Source: Oscillospiraceae bacterium
GTDB taxonomy: Bacteria > Bacillota > Clostridia > Oscillospirales > Oscillospiraceae
Assembly: GCA_017501695.1 (NCBI GenBank)
Contig: JAFVWL010000128.1
Span: 62,001 to 126,000 of the forward strand
Length of the DNA: 64,000 nt
Direction: 5' to 3'
Shown here piece after piece: positions 15,241-24,185 of this stretch (its first letter is position 1; each line of letters begins with the position of its first letter). A program made the translations under genes and the position numbers. The notes under the pieces were generated by a model. The model did not search any database. It saw only the letters and a program-made list of their open reading frames with translations, and was not told the DNA's origin.

Positions 15241-15279
15241 AGGCGCCAGCGTAAAATACAGAACAAAACCCAAAGAAGG

Positions 15280-15684
15280 TCACGGTAAATCCTTATACCG
15301 TTCCCTGTCCTTTTTCATTACCGCCTTTACCAGACGGATCTCCTTTTCGACGATCTCCATCCAGTACCGGAGGGCGTCGGGTTCGATGCCGAAGAGCTGC
15401 TGGGCTACCTCGATCTGAGATACGAGGCTTTGCAACTCAGCATTGGCACGGAGCAGATAATCCCGGCGGATCTGAGCCTCATGCCTGTTCAGCGGATAGA
15501 CGCTGTTGGCACACTTTACAAATTCATGTATCCGTGTGGCAGCGGCGGCGATCGGCTGGCTGACATAGAAGGTGTACCGCTTCGGGAAGTTGACACATTT
15601 CTGAATGCTGTGGATCTGGAGCTGACGAGCCGTGTGGATGAACTCCATTTCGGACTCGCCTCGCTTACTTCTGATGACTGACAA
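15280..15684 (-). CDS. avd: Avd-like accessory variability determinant (four-helix bundle)
   Basis: About 134 aa. Predicted to be four helices with basic faces: MEFIHTARQLQIHSIQKCVN, FYVSQPIAAAATRIHEFVKC, a third helix after HEAQIRRDYLLRANAELQSL and a C-terminal helix. This fits Avd proteins, which form a barrel that binds template RNA and the reverse transcriptase. The start is uncertain: AGAGGTG is six bases before a TTG at 15,684 and abuts an ATG at 15,690. It sits between the target gene terminator and the template repeat, as in other retroelements. Confidence 0.88.
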   Translation of the reverse strand: MSVIRSKRGESEMEFIHTARQLQIHSIQKCVNFPKRYTFYVSQPIAAAATRIHEFVKCANSVYPLNRHEAQIRRDYLLRANAELQSLVSQIEVAQQLFGIEPDALRYWMEIVEKEIRLVKAVMKKDRERYKDLP

Positions 15685-15706
15685 GGACATCACCTCTTTC
15701 CCGGCA

Positions 15707-15735
15707 ATTCTACCACTTTCGCTCTGGAAAATCCA
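15707..15735 (-). promoter_or_regulatory. Candidate promoter for avd, template RNA and reverse transcriptase
   Basis: -10 TAGAAT (15,707-15,712) and a weak -35 TGGATT (15,730-15,735), 17-bp spacer. It lies between the tail-gene terminator and the Avd-like gene, where a separate promoter would be expected. No operator is present, so the retroelement could be expressed in the lysogen. Confidence 0.35.
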
Positions 15736-15754
15736 TAGCTTTTGAAAAAGCTCC

Positions 15755-15779
15755 AAAAAAATCGCCGCTTACGCGGCGA
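15755..15779 (-). terminator. Terminator after the DGR target gene
   Basis: TCGCCGC and GCGGCGA (15,762-15,768 with 15,773-15,779) form a perfect GC stem with a TTAC loop. The minus strand continues with seven T residues. It marks the end of the tail operon and partly uncouples the retroelement from it. Confidence 0.85.
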
Positions 15780-15810
15780 CTTCTTTTTTCTGGATTCTAC
15801 TGCTTCGGTG

Positions 15811-15845
15811 TTTTATCTTGCCCCACAAAGGGGGGCAAGATAAAA
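15811..15845. other. Perfect 14-bp hairpin/cruciform just downstream of the variable repeat
   Basis: Positions 15,811-15,824 are exactly complementary to 15,832-15,845, with a 7-base loop. It begins 12 bases after the stop codon of the target gene. No U-run follows on either strand, and a separate terminator lies 30 bases on. In BPP-1 a hairpin just after the variable repeat is needed for efficient retrohoming, so this is the likely counterpart. Confidence 0.75.
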
Positions 15846-15857
15846 ATGGGGCCTGGA

Positions 15858-18800
15858 TTATGTGCAGAAGCCGAGCGCCAGCGCACCGGAGATGTTGGCG
15901 TAATTGAGGTAGTTGTTGCCGTACGTATACACAAAATAGAAGCCATCGGAGTTGGCAGCCGAGCGGAGCCACCACCAAGGGGCGCTTGTAGCGCCTACTT
16001 TGTATTTGATTCTGCTGGTATTGTCAGGGAACAGAACCTTGTACGGGCGAGAGGCATTGTACATCTCATTATAGTCCGGCATCCAGACTTCATCGGTAGT
16101 CGTCTGGGTAAAGGACTTGCCAGCAGTATCGTAAGCCTGATGCGTCTTCGTAACAGCCTTAATGGCAGATGCCACAGGATCAGGGATGAGAGCACGGAGC
16201 GTATCCTGATAATAGGCACGAGCTTCAGTCTTCTCCCAGCCGCCAATGGAGCCGGTGCCTTCCTGATAGCCGGACACATATCTGGACACAACATTATTGC
16301 AAGAGGTCGTGATCGTGAATGTGCCAGTGCTCTTGAATGCAACCGAGGCAGAGCTGCTGGATACCTGAACGGAAGTGTATCTGGCAACAACCGTAACAAC
16401 ATCCCCGGACGCCACATCCATCGTGTAATCCACGGCAGTTGTAGAGGTGTAGTCGGAAACGATTGTTTCACCGTTTACCACGACTTCCAGTTTACCATAC
16501 GATGCAGCCAAGCCCTTGTAGGTGATGGTCAGCGTACCATCAGCAGTGACATTGATCGTATTGGTAATCTCGGCAACCTCCTCTGCCTGAATGTATGTCA
16601 GGAAGCTGATTGTCTTCGAGGAGTTGGCACTCACGCTGGAATTGTTGTTCGTGTTGGTCGTCGCAGCCTGTTCCTTATAGTCGTACAGGTCTACTCGTGC
16701 GGGGTTCATACGCTTGCTGGTAGCCAGCAGTTCCTTACTGATCCAGGTGATCGCCGCAGTGCCGCTGCCGTCAGCCAAGGTGTCCTTGTTGAAGGCGGCA
16801 ATCTGCATATTGATCGTACCCTCAGAGCCAAGGTCGAGAGGCTTGTAGTTGCCTACCTTGTACTTGCTCTTGTAGGTGCCATCAGCGATAGAGGCCAGGA
16901 TCGTAGCCCAGTCATCAGTGATCTCCACCACTTCCAGAGCGGAGGAGAACTGCGCATAACAGGAGGTCGTGCTCTGGATATTGGCGTTCGAGGGAGACCA
17001 GCCCTCAAACTCGCCACCATTGCCACTGGGATCTACCGGCGTGGTGCCGGTGTAGGAAGCGGTGCTGCCATAAGGTACATCGGTGACGGTCTGGAGCAGG
17101 GTGCTGCCATTGTAGAAGTACACGGTGTACTTACGAACAGTGGAGGTGAACACTGCCTTGACATCCACGGGAGCGGTGACATTCGTATAGGTGCCATCCC
17201 ACCGGCTGAAGGTGTAGGTGTACTGAGCGGTGCTTGCCTTGGTCGGAATGGAGGGCGTTGTAGCACTGCCACCAGCCTCAATCCACTGCGTATCATGCAC
17301 GGTGTCGTCAACCATGAAACGGACTCTGTATGCGGTCACATACTGGGCAATCACGGTCACATTGCTGTGGACATCCGTGGGCAGGGTTCCGAAGTCTTTG
17401 AAGACATAGCCGGTGTCTTCCCCGCCCGGTCTTGTGGGAGCAGAGATCGTACCAGCCGTAACGGGGTTGATCACATTGCCACCCTCTGCCACGACCTCAC
17501 GGTGGATGACCGTATTGTCGTAGTTCATGTACCGGGCGATGTACTGGGGCACACCATTGGCGATGACCACCAGTTCAGGGAACGCCGCATTGATCTCCTC
17601 CAGCAGTGCAGCAGACACACTGGGGACGCTGACGGTTCCGGTGACGACTGCCAGTTCCACATTGTCGCCGGAGGCGTTCAGACCCTTGGCTGCCTTGAGC
17701 TTCGTGATGACCGCAGACAAGGAGCTTTCGCTCTCAGCAGTCCAGTTGATGCCCACAATTCTGACACGGGACAGAGCCGTGGAGCCGCTCACGATCGCCT
17801 CAATGGGAATGTTGGGTGTATTCTCAACTCGGATGGTCTCAACGGCGGAGTAGCCGTCCACATCCAGAGTTTCAAATTCCTTCTGGTCACGGATGGTCAG
17901 GTTCTTGATCGTAGCAGGAAGCTCCATGCGCTTCAGCTTACCACCGACAGGCAGCGTCACAGCCGTGATGATACTGCCCTTCGCCTGAATATTCTCCAGA
18001 CAGACACAGCCGGAGAGATCCACGGTCATCTCCATCTTCGTACAGTTCTGGATGTTCAGCCGGGTCAGCGACTCGTTGTTGCCGACATAGAGTTCGGTCA
18101 GATTCGGGTTGGTGTAGCCTTCAGCCGCACTGCCCAGATCCAGCACCTGGAGCTTGGGAGCCATAGCGAAGTTCGCATAGCCAACCTTCAGGGGGCTGAG
18201 ATCACCGATGTCAGTCAGGCGATCGGAGTCGTAGATGTAGATTTCAGTATCGTTCAGTTCGTCCAGCGGGTTCTTGAGTGTCAATGCGACATTCCGCTTG
18301 ACACGCTCAGAAACGGTGTAGCTGCCGTACTTGATTCTGCCGTGGATATGGGAGTAGGCGGTGATGGTAATATCGCCCAGAGCATAGGCTCTGAGCGTGA
18401 TGTAGTTGGCTTCGGAGTCGCCGGTCTGGTACTTGGAGTCACGGTAGCGCAGACCGTTGTAGAGCCACCACTTACGCTGGCTGGCCTTGTCGCCCTGAAG
18501 CATGGACATATACGCACCGTCGTTGTCGTTGAGCAGAGGCTCCAGATACTTCTCGTAGGCATCTTCATTCCAGACTGCTTCGGGCCAGATCGCCTGATGG
18601 TCTTCAAAGCGGCTGATGACATCCTCGAAGGTCAGCGCCTTGCTGGTACGCAGATCTCTGTACATCTCAACGATGTCGTCATAGAAGGCATCACGGACAT
18701 TGTTCCAGAGGACGCTGTTCTGCCCGTTGAAAACATTGGCACCTTCGATCTGATCGGTGTCCTCCAGATCGTAGTCGAAGACCAGAGCGCCTTCGTTGTT

Positions 18801-21800
18801 GATGCCCAGTGCGGTATCCATATCGTAGGGCAACGGATACCAGCGTCCCAGCGTGGGATCGTAGGTCGGGAAGTAGTTCTTGGCACGGCTGTCCACCATC
18901 AGGAAGATCTCCGTAAACAGATAGTAGAACAGGGTCGGTGCCTTGGCAAAGACATCCTCGAACTCCGCCTTGAACTTCGCCAGACGGTACTCAGCGGTAT
19001 CGTTGGTGTAGGTGACGCCATCGTAGGTGACGGAGCTACTCAGCTTATTTCCGGTCGCTGCTTCACGGTCAGTGGATACCACCCAAGCGCACATGGCGGC
19101 GAGCTTCGTGGTGTCCGTGTTGTCTTCGGGGTATCTCGCCTCGAAGTCGTCCTGCCATGCAGTGCCGGAGAAGTCGGCGGACTTGTAGATGACACGGTTG
19201 GAGGTGTTGTTTCTGGTTTCCCAACTCTCATAACCGTCAGTCAGACCGAAGACCTCAGCCGTGGACTTGTCGTTGTTGAAGTTGTACTTACCCCAGAACT
19301 TGACCTCGTTCGTGGTGGTATTCTGCCAGAACACGATGATCGGGATACCGTCAATGCCCCAGCGCACACGCTCATCATCAAGCTGTGCATTACGGAAGAA
19401 GGGGCAAATATCGTTGTAGAGCCTGACCAGCTCGACATTATTGGCGCCCTCGCTGGACGCCACATCAGCCTTCAGACAGAACACATCGGTGGGTACGGAG
19501 TCAGAGCGGAGCTGGAACTTCGCCGCAGTAGCGCCGGTAGAGGTAAGGACGATGCCTTCCTTGAACTTGGGCTTGAAGTTCTTTTTCTTATAACCGGCGG
19601 AGGAAGTACCCTGGACATCGATCTGAACACCAGTGGCAGTGAAGCTCTTTTCACTTGCACCGGGGTTGACATAGGTGATCTCGCAGGTCTTCTTATCTCC
19701 CTTGAACTGGGGCAGTTCTGCACAGCTGATAATCATGTACGGCAGAGTTGCCGGCAGTCGTGCAATACTGATCTCCTGAGAATCGTCCAGAATGTCGTTC
19801 CGCTTATAAGCAGCAATTCGCTCCGCCAGAGTGGAGCGATCGGCAACAAAGTTGGTCAGGATCTCATTGCGGTACAGACCCTTGTTGTACAGACGGATCT
19901 TGTACACATCGATACCGCAAAGACCGGCGCCGATGGTCAGACCGGCAGCGGGGTTCTGGCTGAAGTCATCGTCTTCAGGATACTGGAAAGAACCGCACAT
20001 GACGCCATCCACATAGACATAGATCAGTCGGTTCAGAGTCTTGGGTTCGATGACGAAGGATACACGAACCTTGTCGTCTTCCTTGAACTGCATGGACAGC
20101 TTACTCTGCTCGGAAGAGATCTCAGCGTACTGGCTGGCGATCTTGAAGCCTCTGCCGTTGGAAAGACAACGCATGACCACGCTGTCGTAGTCACGGACAT
20201 TGTGGGTAGCCATCTCGACCTCGATCGTCAGACCACGGGTTCTGCTGTCCTCAGCAAAGGGCATGATCGGGATCGTGACCTCACTGCCGGGGAGCAGTCG
20301 GAGAATGGCGGCGCCATCAGTGTCAGTGAGCCAACCGTCAGCACTGGTAAAGCCAATGCCGTCGAAGGTGGCAGCGATGTCGCCCTGGCTCCAGACAGCA
20401 GGATCGCTTTCCTGATTGCTTCTGCCGTAGGGATCAAAGAGCAGGGTCATGCTGTCCGTCACAGGCTCGATGACAATATCGTTCTCAGAAACGAACACCA
20501 GAATGTCCGTAGACACTTCGCCGGTGGCGATGCGGAAGATCGTTTCACCAACAGGATATTCCTGAACGACCCATTCCTGAATGGACTGGGGAACAGAAAT
20601 CGTCTTGGAGGAGATCGTATTGCCGTCCTGATCGATGACGCTCAGCGTCACGGAGGGCTGTTCTTCGATGGGGTGATACACCAGATACGAAATGGTGAGG
20701 ATCTCGCCCTGCACCGCATTGGTCGTATCGAAGGTCGTCACGATGGCAGGAACCAGACTGCTCCGATCCACGAAGATCATACCGATGTTCAGCGTATTAC
20801 TGCGAACGGTGATGCCATCGACAACCACCTCAGCATAGACAGTCAGGATGTGACTGCCGTGATCCTGTGCCGGGATCTCATAGCTAAGGCTCTTGCCGGA
20901 AGCGGTTACTTCAGCGGTGCCCAGCTCCTGACCGTCCATGAGGAAGTAGACGGTCTTGGTGCCGCTGCCGACCGGCGTGTAGGAGAAAGTAACATCACCG
21001 TCGTAGATAGCCATATCGCTGAAGGTGGTGCTCAGCGACAGAGCAACGACGGTGACGGTATAGTTCAGGGCACGGGCACTGCCCTCAGAGTTCTCCACTC
21101 TGATCTTGACGGTGTTGGAACCGGTATTCAGGTACGGGGACACATCGATCGTGTTCTGTCCCTGGGATACCGCCAGCGTAGCCTTCTTGACATTGTTGAC
21201 ATAGATGGAACAGACGCCGTTTCCGTCGTCATACCCCTCCTCGTCCACGGAGGTGTATTCAAACGAAATGGGAACTTCCTGACCGGACGCAGCGGTCATC
21301 AACCGGGAGTCCATCTTGTTCGTGAGCGTCACGGTGTAGCTGGCAGAATAACTACCGCCTCCACCACCTCCGCCTCCGCCGGAGAACGGGCCAAGAGGGC
21401 CGACCACATCTTCGTCATTAGAGGTCAGGATCAGGTAGCCGTCGCCGGTCACATAGCCGCCGTCTACCTTTTCCGCAAGCTCCAGACTCATGATCTTGGT
21501 CAGCTCCACCAGCTCGTTCAGCGTTGCAGAGTCGATTTCCAGGCTCTCCAGATACTGAATTGCCGCCTCAATACGCATCAAGGTGCTGGAGGAAACTCCG
21601 GCAGCCTTGTCAGTGACATTGATGTTCTCGGCAATCTGGAACTTGCCCGGTTTGGTGAACCACCTGTACAGGTACTTATTGTCTTCGACAACGCAGAACT
21701 CAAGCGTTACTCTGAGCAGACCGGATGCCTGAGTCGCAGGATCATCTACGACCCAAGTAACCAGAATGTAGCCGCTATCCTCTGCATCCTCCTCGATGTT

Positions 21801-22037
21801 TTCTGCATCGACGGTATCGCCCTGACCGAGCTTGTTGAGGAAGTGGATCTTCGCCTGCTGGGTGAAGTGATCTACATTATCGAAGTAACGAGGCACACGG
21901 AAGGTCACCATCTGAGATCTCTTATCGAACTGGACAGCGATCGTATTGGAGCCTTCGACGGTGATGATCTCTCGTGTGCTGGGATCTACCTGGAACAGCG
22001 GATGAGTGTCAAACATTCCAGATAATACTGTATCCAT
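15858..22037 (-). CDS. Giant tail/receptor-binding protein, DGR target
   Basis: 2,059 aa, start after AAGGAGGTAATGA. Regions in order: N-terminal tail-attachment part; a glycine linker (about 215-225); Ig-like beta repeats; a LamG-like section; a CotH-kinase-like section (GTSSAGYKKKNFKPKF, YPLPYDMDTALGINNEG); a leucine-rich-repeat-like stretch (LTELYVGNNESLTRLNI); InlB-type B-repeats; and a C-terminal lectin-like domain ending in PWWWLRSA...SGALALGFCT, close to the DUF6273 type. The last 40 residues carry the variable repeat. Twelve of 17 template Asn codons are changed here, to A, S, D, G, Y, F, Y, Y, Y, L, Y, I. It is predicted to be the adhesin tip. Confidence 0.92.
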   Translation of the reverse strand: MDTVLSGMFDTHPLFQVDPSTREIITVEGSNTIAVQFDKRSQMVTFRVPRYFDNVDHFTQQAKIHFLNKLGQGDTVDAENIEEDAEDSGYILVTWVVDDPATQASGLLRVTLEFCVVEDNKYLYRWFTKPGKFQIAENINVTDKAAGVSSSTLMRIEAAIQYLESLEIDSATLNELVELTKIMSLELAEKVDGGYVTGDGYLILTSNDEDVVGPLGPFSGGGGGGGGGSYSASYTVTLTNKMDSRLMTAASGQEVPISFEYTSVDEEGYDDGNGVCSIYVNNVKKATLAVSQGQNTIDVSPYLNTGSNTVKIRVENSEGSARALNYTVTVVALSLSTTFSDMAIYDGDVTFSYTPVGSGTKTVYFLMDGQELGTAEVTASGKSLSYEIPAQDHGSHILTVYAEVVVDGITVRSNTLNIGMIFVDRSSLVPAIVTTFDTTNAVQGEILTISYLVYHPIEEQPSVTLSVIDQDGNTISSKTISVPQSIQEWVVQEYPVGETIFRIATGEVSTDILVFVSENDIVIEPVTDSMTLLFDPYGRSNQESDPAVWSQGDIAATFDGIGFTSADGWLTDTDGAAILRLLPGSEVTIPIMPFAEDSRTRGLTIEVEMATHNVRDYDSVVMRCLSNGRGFKIASQYAEISSEQSKLSMQFKEDDKVRVSFVIEPKTLNRLIYVYVDGVMCGSFQYPEDDDFSQNPAAGLTIGAGLCGIDVYKIRLYNKGLYRNEILTNFVADRSTLAERIAAYKRNDILDDSQEISIARLPATLPYMIISCAELPQFKGDKKTCEITYVNPGASEKSFTATGVQIDVQGTSSAGYKKKNFKPKFKEGIVLTSTGATAAKFQLRSDSVPTDVFCLKADVASSEGANNVELVRLYNDICPFFRNAQLDDERVRWGIDGIPIIVFWQNTTTNEVKFWGKYNFNNDKSTAEVFGLTDGYESWETRNNTSNRVIYKSADFSGTAWQDDFEARYPEDNTDTTKLAAMCAWVVSTDREAATGNKLSSSVTYDGVTYTNDTAEYRLAKFKAEFEDVFAKAPTLFYYLFTEIFLMVDSRAKNYFPTYDPTLGRWYPLPYDMDTALGINNEGALVFDYDLEDTDQIEGANVFNGQNSVLWNNVRDAFYDDIVEMYRDLRTSKALTFEDVISRFEDHQAIWPEAVWNEDAYEKYLEPLLNDNDGAYMSMLQGDKASQRKWWLYNGLRYRDSKYQTGDSEANYITLRAYALGDITITAYSHIHGRIKYGSYTVSERVKRNVALTLKNPLDELNDTEIYIYDSDRLTDIGDLSPLKVGYANFAMAPKLQVLDLGSAAEGYTNPNLTELYVGNNESLTRLNIQNCTKMEMTVDLSGCVCLENIQAKGSIITAVTLPVGGKLKRMELPATIKNLTIRDQKEFETLDVDGYSAVETIRVENTPNIPIEAIVSGSTALSRVRIVGINWTAESESSLSAVITKLKAAKGLNASGDNVELAVVTGTVSVPSVSAALLEEINAAFPELVVIANGVPQYIARYMNYDNTVIHREVVAEGGNVINPVTAGTISAPTRPGGEDTGYVFKDFGTLPTDVHSNVTVIAQYVTAYRVRFMVDDTVHDTQWIEAGGSATTPSIPTKASTAQYTYTFSRWDGTYTNVTAPVDVKAVFTSTVRKYTVYFYNGSTLLQTVTDVPYGSTASYTGTTPVDPSGNGGEFEGWSPSNANIQSTTSCYAQFSSALEVVEITDDWATILASIADGTYKSKYKVGNYKPLDLGSEGTINMQIAAFNKDTLADGSGTAAITWISKELLATSKRMNPARVDLYDYKEQAATTNTNNNSSVSANSSKTISFLTYIQAEEVAEITNTINVTADGTLTITYKGLAASYGKLEVVVNGETIVSDYTSTTAVDYTMDVASGDVVTVVARYTSVQVSSSSASVAFKSTGTFTITTSCNNVVSRYVSGYQEGTGSIGGWEKTEARAYYQDTLRALIPDPVASAIKAVTKTHQAYDTAGKSFTQTTTDEVWMPDYNEMYNASRPYKVLFPDNTSRIKYKVGATSAPWWWLRSAANSDGFYFVYTYGNNYLNYANISGALALGFCT
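15869..15979 (-). repeat. DGR variable repeat (VR)
   Basis: 111 bp forming the 3' end of the tail gene. Compared with the template it has 17 substitutions, all where the template strand has A; the flanking 23 bp (15,869-15,891) and roughly 25 bp at the other end are identical. The 3' identical block (TCCGGTGCGCTGGCGCTCGG) is GC-rich and is the expected initiation-of-mutagenic-homing site. Confidence 0.97.
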
Positions 22038-22048
22038 TCATTACCTCC

Positions 22049-23581
22049 TTATCCGACTCCCTGTTTCCAGGAGCCATTTTTCTTGATCCATGCGTAACCC
22101 TTCTTCCAGACGCCACCCACCTTGACATAAGGGATACCCTTCTTGTAGGTGCCGTTGACATTCAGGTGTACGGATGCGTCAATGACAAACTGTGCATAGA
22201 GCGTGGTGTTGCTCTTGAACACAGTGCTGGTTGTGATCTTCGTACCGCCGGTCGCCGCCGTGTACCAGCCGAGGAACACATAGTAGGGTCTGGTTGCTTC
22301 CGGCAGCGGGTTGATCTTGGAGCCCCAGTTGATCGTCTTCGATGTCGGCGTCACAGTGCCGCCGTTGGTGGTGGCATCGAATGTGATCACAATGGAGTTG
22401 ATGCTCCAGATAGCGTAGAGCGTTACCGTACCGTTGTTGGTCGCAGTCAGGTTGCTCACCGACTGACCGTCCGTATAGGGGGCAGTCGTTGCAGAGGACT
22501 TCGTAGACCAGCCAAGGAATGTATGACCAGCTCTGGTAAAGGCGTTGGTGGTCAGATTCTGGCTCGTACCATAGGTGAAAGCCTGATCGCTCATGGTGCC
22601 CGTGCCGCCGTTGGCGTTGTACTTGACGGTGAAAGTGTGCGCTGTCCAAACAGCGTACAGATTCACGGTGCCTCCGGCTGTTGTGGTCAGGTTCTTGACG
22701 CTCTGACCGTTGGTATAAGCAACAGCACCGGTGGCCGTCGTTGCCCAGCCAGCAAAGGTATAGCCGGTTCTGGTGAACGCATTGCTCGTCAGCGCCTTCG
22801 ATGTGGCATAGGTGTGGGTCTGATTTGCCATCGTGCCGGAACCACCGTTGGCATTGAACTTGACCGTGTAGATGTTCGCAGTCCACACTGCATAGAGGTT
22901 GACCGTGCCTCCAGCCGTGCTGGTCAGGTTGGACACACTCTGACTATTCGTGTACTTCACACTGCCAGTAGCGGAAGTCGCCCACCCCTTGAATGTATAA
23001 CCGGCTCTCATGAAGGCATTGGCTGTCAAAGCCTTGGACGAGCCGTAGGTGTGGGACTGGTTCGACATGGAACCAGAGCCGCCATTTGCATTGAACTTCA
23101 CACTGTAAGTGTTGGCAGTCCAGATCGCATACAGGGTCAGCGCAGCGTTGGCGGTGTAGCTTGCACCGGCAGCGTAGGTAGTACCTGTGCCGTCAGCCTT
23201 GGTGTTCCAATTCTTGAAGGTGTAGCCGGTTCTGGTGGGCTTTGTCGAGGACAGCGTAAGTGCCGTGCCGTAGGTCTTGGTCTGCTTGGAGGGAGCGCCC
23301 GTGCCGCCGTTGGCGTTGAAGGTAACGGAATAGGTTGCATACGGGAAAGCGTCTTCCTTTACCCAGCAGCGGACAGTTGTGCTACTGCCAGTACCGATTG
23401 CATACGGGTAGGTGGCACCAGCGTTGTAATACAGGAAGCAGAAAGAACCGCCCTTCTCCACATACGAAGAATTGCCGCCGCCGTCAGACGAGCCTTTGCC
23501 GTAGACGGAAGCAGCAGCGGTAAAGCCTGTGCCCTTAGAATAGCTTTTGCCACGGATTGTAGCCGAAGTCTGAAGTGCCAT
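22049..23581 (-). CDS. Tail adhesin with InlB-type B-repeats
   Basis: 510 aa. After about 85 N-terminal residues come five repeats of roughly 70 residues of the Listeria-Bacteroides (Flg_new/InlB B) type: VTFNANGGTGAPSKQT, VKFNANGGSGSMSNQS, VKFNANGGSGTMANQT, VKYNANGGTGTMSDQA, each closing in LYAVW or LYAIW, then a degenerate fifth (FDATTNGGTVTPTSK). The C-terminus has short lysine/tryptophan repeats (GVWKKGYAWIKKNGSWKQG). It is predicted to be a tail-tip adhesin, located directly upstream of the DGR target gene. Confidence 0.85.
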   Translation of the reverse strand: MALQTSATIRGKSYSKGTGFTAAASVYGKGSSDGGGNSSYVEKGGSFCFLYYNAGATYPYAIGTGSSTTVRCWVKEDAFPYATYSVTFNANGGTGAPSKQTKTYGTALTLSSTKPTRTGYTFKNWNTKADGTGTTYAAGASYTANAALTLYAIWTANTYSVKFNANGGSGSMSNQSHTYGSSKALTANAFMRAGYTFKGWATSATGSVKYTNSQSVSNLTSTAGGTVNLYAVWTANIYTVKFNANGGSGTMANQTHTYATSKALTSNAFTRTGYTFAGWATTATGAVAYTNGQSVKNLTTTAGGTVNLYAVWTAHTFTVKYNANGGTGTMSDQAFTYGTSQNLTTNAFTRAGHTFLGWSTKSSATTAPYTDGQSVSNLTATNNGTVTLYAIWSINSIVITFDATTNGGTVTPTSKTINWGSKINPLPEATRPYYVFLGWYTAATGGTKITTSTVFKSNTTLYAQFVIDASVHLNVNGTYKKGIPYVKVGGVWKKGYAWIKKNGSWKQGVG

Positions 23582-23592
23582 ACCGGATCACC

Positions 23593-24183
23593 TCATGCTT
23601 CGTACTTGATGTAGATGTCGCCATCCTTGCCGCCGGACGGGTTCGCTGTACCACTGGTGATTCTGTTTCTCAGAATGTCAGCCATCTCCCTCATGGTCAT
23701 CATGGTCGTGTTGAGAACTTCGACCGCTGTGACAGACAGGCTGGTGATGGTAACTTTGGCAATCGGGAACTGCCGCAGCTTACCGCCGTTGTTCAGATCC
23801 TCTGCCGTATAAGCAGGGGCATTGGTGGAGCCAGGAGTGCCGGTGATCGCAACGAGCTTGAACTCGTCAGTACCGTGCATACCGGTGGTAGTGAACTGGG
23901 CAACGATCAGATCCGTTCTGGAAACGCCAGACTCGCCGTTGTCGAGAACGATGTCCTCATAATCATCCTTTTCGATAATGCCGATATGACCCTGCATAGC
24001 CAACAGGCCGCTGGACACTCGGACAGTGTTGTAGCTCTGGATGGACAGCGCAAAGGCGTCGCCGTAGGGCAGCACCATATCACCGTCCCCAAGAATCGCT
24101 CCGTAGATCGCTGCATCATCCTCAGCAAAGATGTGCGGATCTGCTGATTCGAGCGTGTTGATTGTCAAACCTTTGAAAGCCAT
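23593..24183 (-). CDS. Baseplate/upper tail protein
   Basis: 196 aa starting MAFKGLTINTLESADPHIFA. Beta-rich N-terminal two-thirds (PYGDAFALSIQSYNTVRVSS, HIGIIEKDDYEDIVLDNG), a helix and a glycine-rich end (PSGGKDGDIYIKYEA). Position between the Gp37-like protein and the adhesins fits a baseplate or adhesin-attachment component found in Gram-positive siphophages. Confidence 0.7.
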   Translation of the reverse strand: MAFKGLTINTLESADPHIFAEDDAAIYGAILGDGDMVLPYGDAFALSIQSYNTVRVSSGLLAMQGHIGIIEKDDYEDIVLDNGESGVSRTDLIVAQFTTTGMHGTDEFKLVAITGTPGSTNAPAYTAEDLNNGGKLRQFPIAKVTITSLSVTAVEVLNTTMMTMREMADILRNRITSGTANPSGGKDGDIYIKYEA

Positions 24184-24185
24184 AC

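Larger units (their letters stand above)
13750..15979 (-). other. Diversity-generating retroelement cassette
   Basis: The minus-strand order is variable repeat (end of the 2,059-aa tail gene), hairpin, terminator, Avd-like gene, template repeat, reverse transcriptase, terminator. This is the classical arrangement of a phage diversity-generating retroelement such as that of Bordetella phage BPP-1. Every one of the 17 differences between the two 111-bp repeats is at an adenine of the template strand. The system would rewrite the receptor-binding tip of the tail. Confidence 0.97.

Noticed and set aside
14933..15283. A 116-aa frame running through the template repeat
   Set aside because: It is the Asn-codon pattern of the template RNA plus flanks; no ribosome site, and the template of such retroelements is non-coding.
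15811..15845. The 14-bp hairpin read as a terminator
   Set aside because: Neither strand has a U-run behind it, and a clear terminator lies 30 bases further on.
15846..22025. A 2,059-codon open frame on the plus strand antisense to the tail gene
   Set aside because: It mirrors the real gene codon for codon, has no family resemblance or ribosome site, and arises from codon bias in GC-rich DNA.
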